A stretch of DNA of 64,000 nt from NVTR01 sp965237505 (lineage in GTDB: Bacteria; Pseudomonadota; Alphaproteobacteria; Rhodobacterales; Rhodobacteraceae), in the NCBI GenBank assembly GCA_965237505.1, contig CBDEFR010000001.1, forward strand, positions 248,001-312,000, written 5' to 3'. Below, in pieces: positions 63,241 to 64,000 of this stretch (position 1 is its first letter; each line of letters opens with the position of its first letter). A model generated the notes under the pieces. The model worked only from the letters and a program-made list of their open reading frames with translations, did not search any database and was not told the origin of the DNA. Both the position numbers and the translations under genes were made by a program.

Positions 63241-64000
63241 ATGAAGACAGAATTCACCCCCGAGCAACTGGCTGACCCGGACATTGCACGTTCCAACGCG
63301 ATCCTGCGTTCCTGCGTGCATTGCGGCTTTTGCACCGCGACCTGCCCGACCTATCTGGTGCTCGGCGATGAGCTGGACAGCCCGCGCGGGCGGATTTATC
63401 TGATCAAGGACATGCTGGAAAACGATCGCCCGGCGGATGCCAAGACGGTCAAGCACATCGATCGGTGCCTTAGCTGTCTGGGGTGCATGACGACCTGCCC
63501 GTCGGGCGTGCATTACATGCATCTGGTCGATCATGCCCGCGTGCATATCGAAAATACCTATCGTCGGCCGTTGATGGATCGCGCTTTGCGCTGGACGCTG
63601 GCGCGCATTCTGCCGTATCCGGGGCGTTTTCGGATCGCACTGTTGGCGGCCAGGATTGGCCGGCCGTTGCGCGCCCTGATACCTGATGCGCGCCTGCGCG
63701 CGATGTTGGATATGGCGCCCAGACAGGTGCCGCCGGTGAGCCCGAATGACAAACCACAGGTATTTCCGGCCCAGGGCGAGCGCAAGATGCGGGTGGCGCT
63801 GATGACCGGGTGCGCGCAGCAAGCCCTGAATACCGATATCAACGATGCCACGATCCGAATTTTGCGCCGGTTAGGCTGCGAGGTGGTGATCGCGCGCGGC
63901 ATGGGCTGTTGCGGGGCGCTGGTGCATCACATGGGTAAAAAGCGCGAAAGCCACGCGGCTGCGGCGTGTAATATCATGGCCTGGATGGCCGAATTAGGCG
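63241..64000 (+). CDS. glcF: Glycolate oxidase iron-sulfur subunit GlcF (runs off the window)
   Basis: The first 253 codons are visible. Two [4Fe-4S] ferredoxin motifs are clear: CVHCGFCTATCPTYLVLGDE and CLSCLGCMTTCPSGVHYM. The first CCG-domain motif, GMGCCGALVHHMGKKRESHA, appears before the window end. GlcF passes electrons from GlcDE to the quinone pool. It begins 3 nt after the glcE stop. Confidence 0.95.
   Translation, partial: MKTEFTPEQLADPDIARSNAILRSCVHCGFCTATCPTYLVLGDELDSPRGRIYLIKDMLENDRPADAKTVKHIDRCLSCLGCMTTCPSGVHYMHLVDHARVHIENTYRRPLMDRALRWTLARILPYPGRFRIALLAARIGRPLRALIPDARLRAMLDMAPRQVPPVSPNDKPQVFPAQGERKMRVALMTGCAQQALNTDINDATIRILRRLGCEVVIARGMGCCGALVHHMGKKRESHAAAACNIMAWMAELG

Noticed and set aside
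1..64000. CRISPR arrays, prophage genes or restriction systems.
   Set aside because: No regularly spaced repeats with unique spacers, no phage structural genes and no modification or restriction pair were found; repeats are explained by IS elements and short motifs.

Overview
The window looks like a chromosomal piece of a marine Rhodobacteraceae (Roseobacter-group) alphaproteobacterium. The evidence is an F0-only atp operon (I, B, E, b', b), the order rpmE-rplS-trmD-rimM-rpsP-chorismate mutase-ffh, a MipZ ATPase, a DUF5928 glycosyltransferase, a moxR/DUF58/DUF4159 cluster and glcDEF. The very heavy insertion-sequence (IS) load recalls Octadecabacter-like genomes; that genus-level guess is inference.

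Layout. 1-22.6 kb is an IS graveyard. It holds IS21, three IS630-like copies, IS4 pieces, IS1182, IS1595, IS1380, a tandem IS5 pair, another IS5 and IS3. Between them lie remnants or survivors of host genes: an acyltransferase-3 gene broken by two IS insertions and a frameshift, a frameshifted TPR protein, two Flp pilins with a LuxR-type regulator, a mipZ truncated by IS4, a DsrC-like protein and an HNH-like gene with a stop codon. 22.7-29.3 kb (minus strand) is an intact translation and secretion block from ffh to rpmE, with two YeeE/YedE half-transporters and two GNAT acetyltransferases coupled by ATGA overlaps. 29.6-32.8 kb carries an ArsR regulator and the F0 ATP synthase operon. 32.8-42.8 kb is a second IS-rich stretch: a broken DUF2270 gene, IS481 pieces, a 264-bp MITE at a P450 stop codon, an inverted second copy of the same IS21, part of a third IS21, an IS1595-like element, a truncated GntR/FCD regulator and a second copy of the first IS1595. 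42.8-64 kb is mostly ordinary chromosome: OmpA-like lipoprotein, Ada-type methyltransferase, nth, adenosine kinase, sulfotransferase, DUF5928 protein, HIT protein, zinc-finger protein, polA, DUF1285, the MoxR cluster and glcDEF (glcF runs off the end).

How the parts relate. The essential blocks (ribosome/SRP, ATP synthase, polA) show no frameshifts. Nearly every IS copy and several dispensable genes carry single-base indels. Exact target duplications can be read for several elements and allow the order of insertion and the original host genes to be reconstructed. No clear new defence or metabolic system was found. The most interesting signals are IS481 and MITE insertion at CTAG stop codons, a TNA triplet duplicated by IS630-type elements, a recurrent gene-end motif, a ribosomal protein bS16 with a tail of about 165 residues, and the mipZ truncation.
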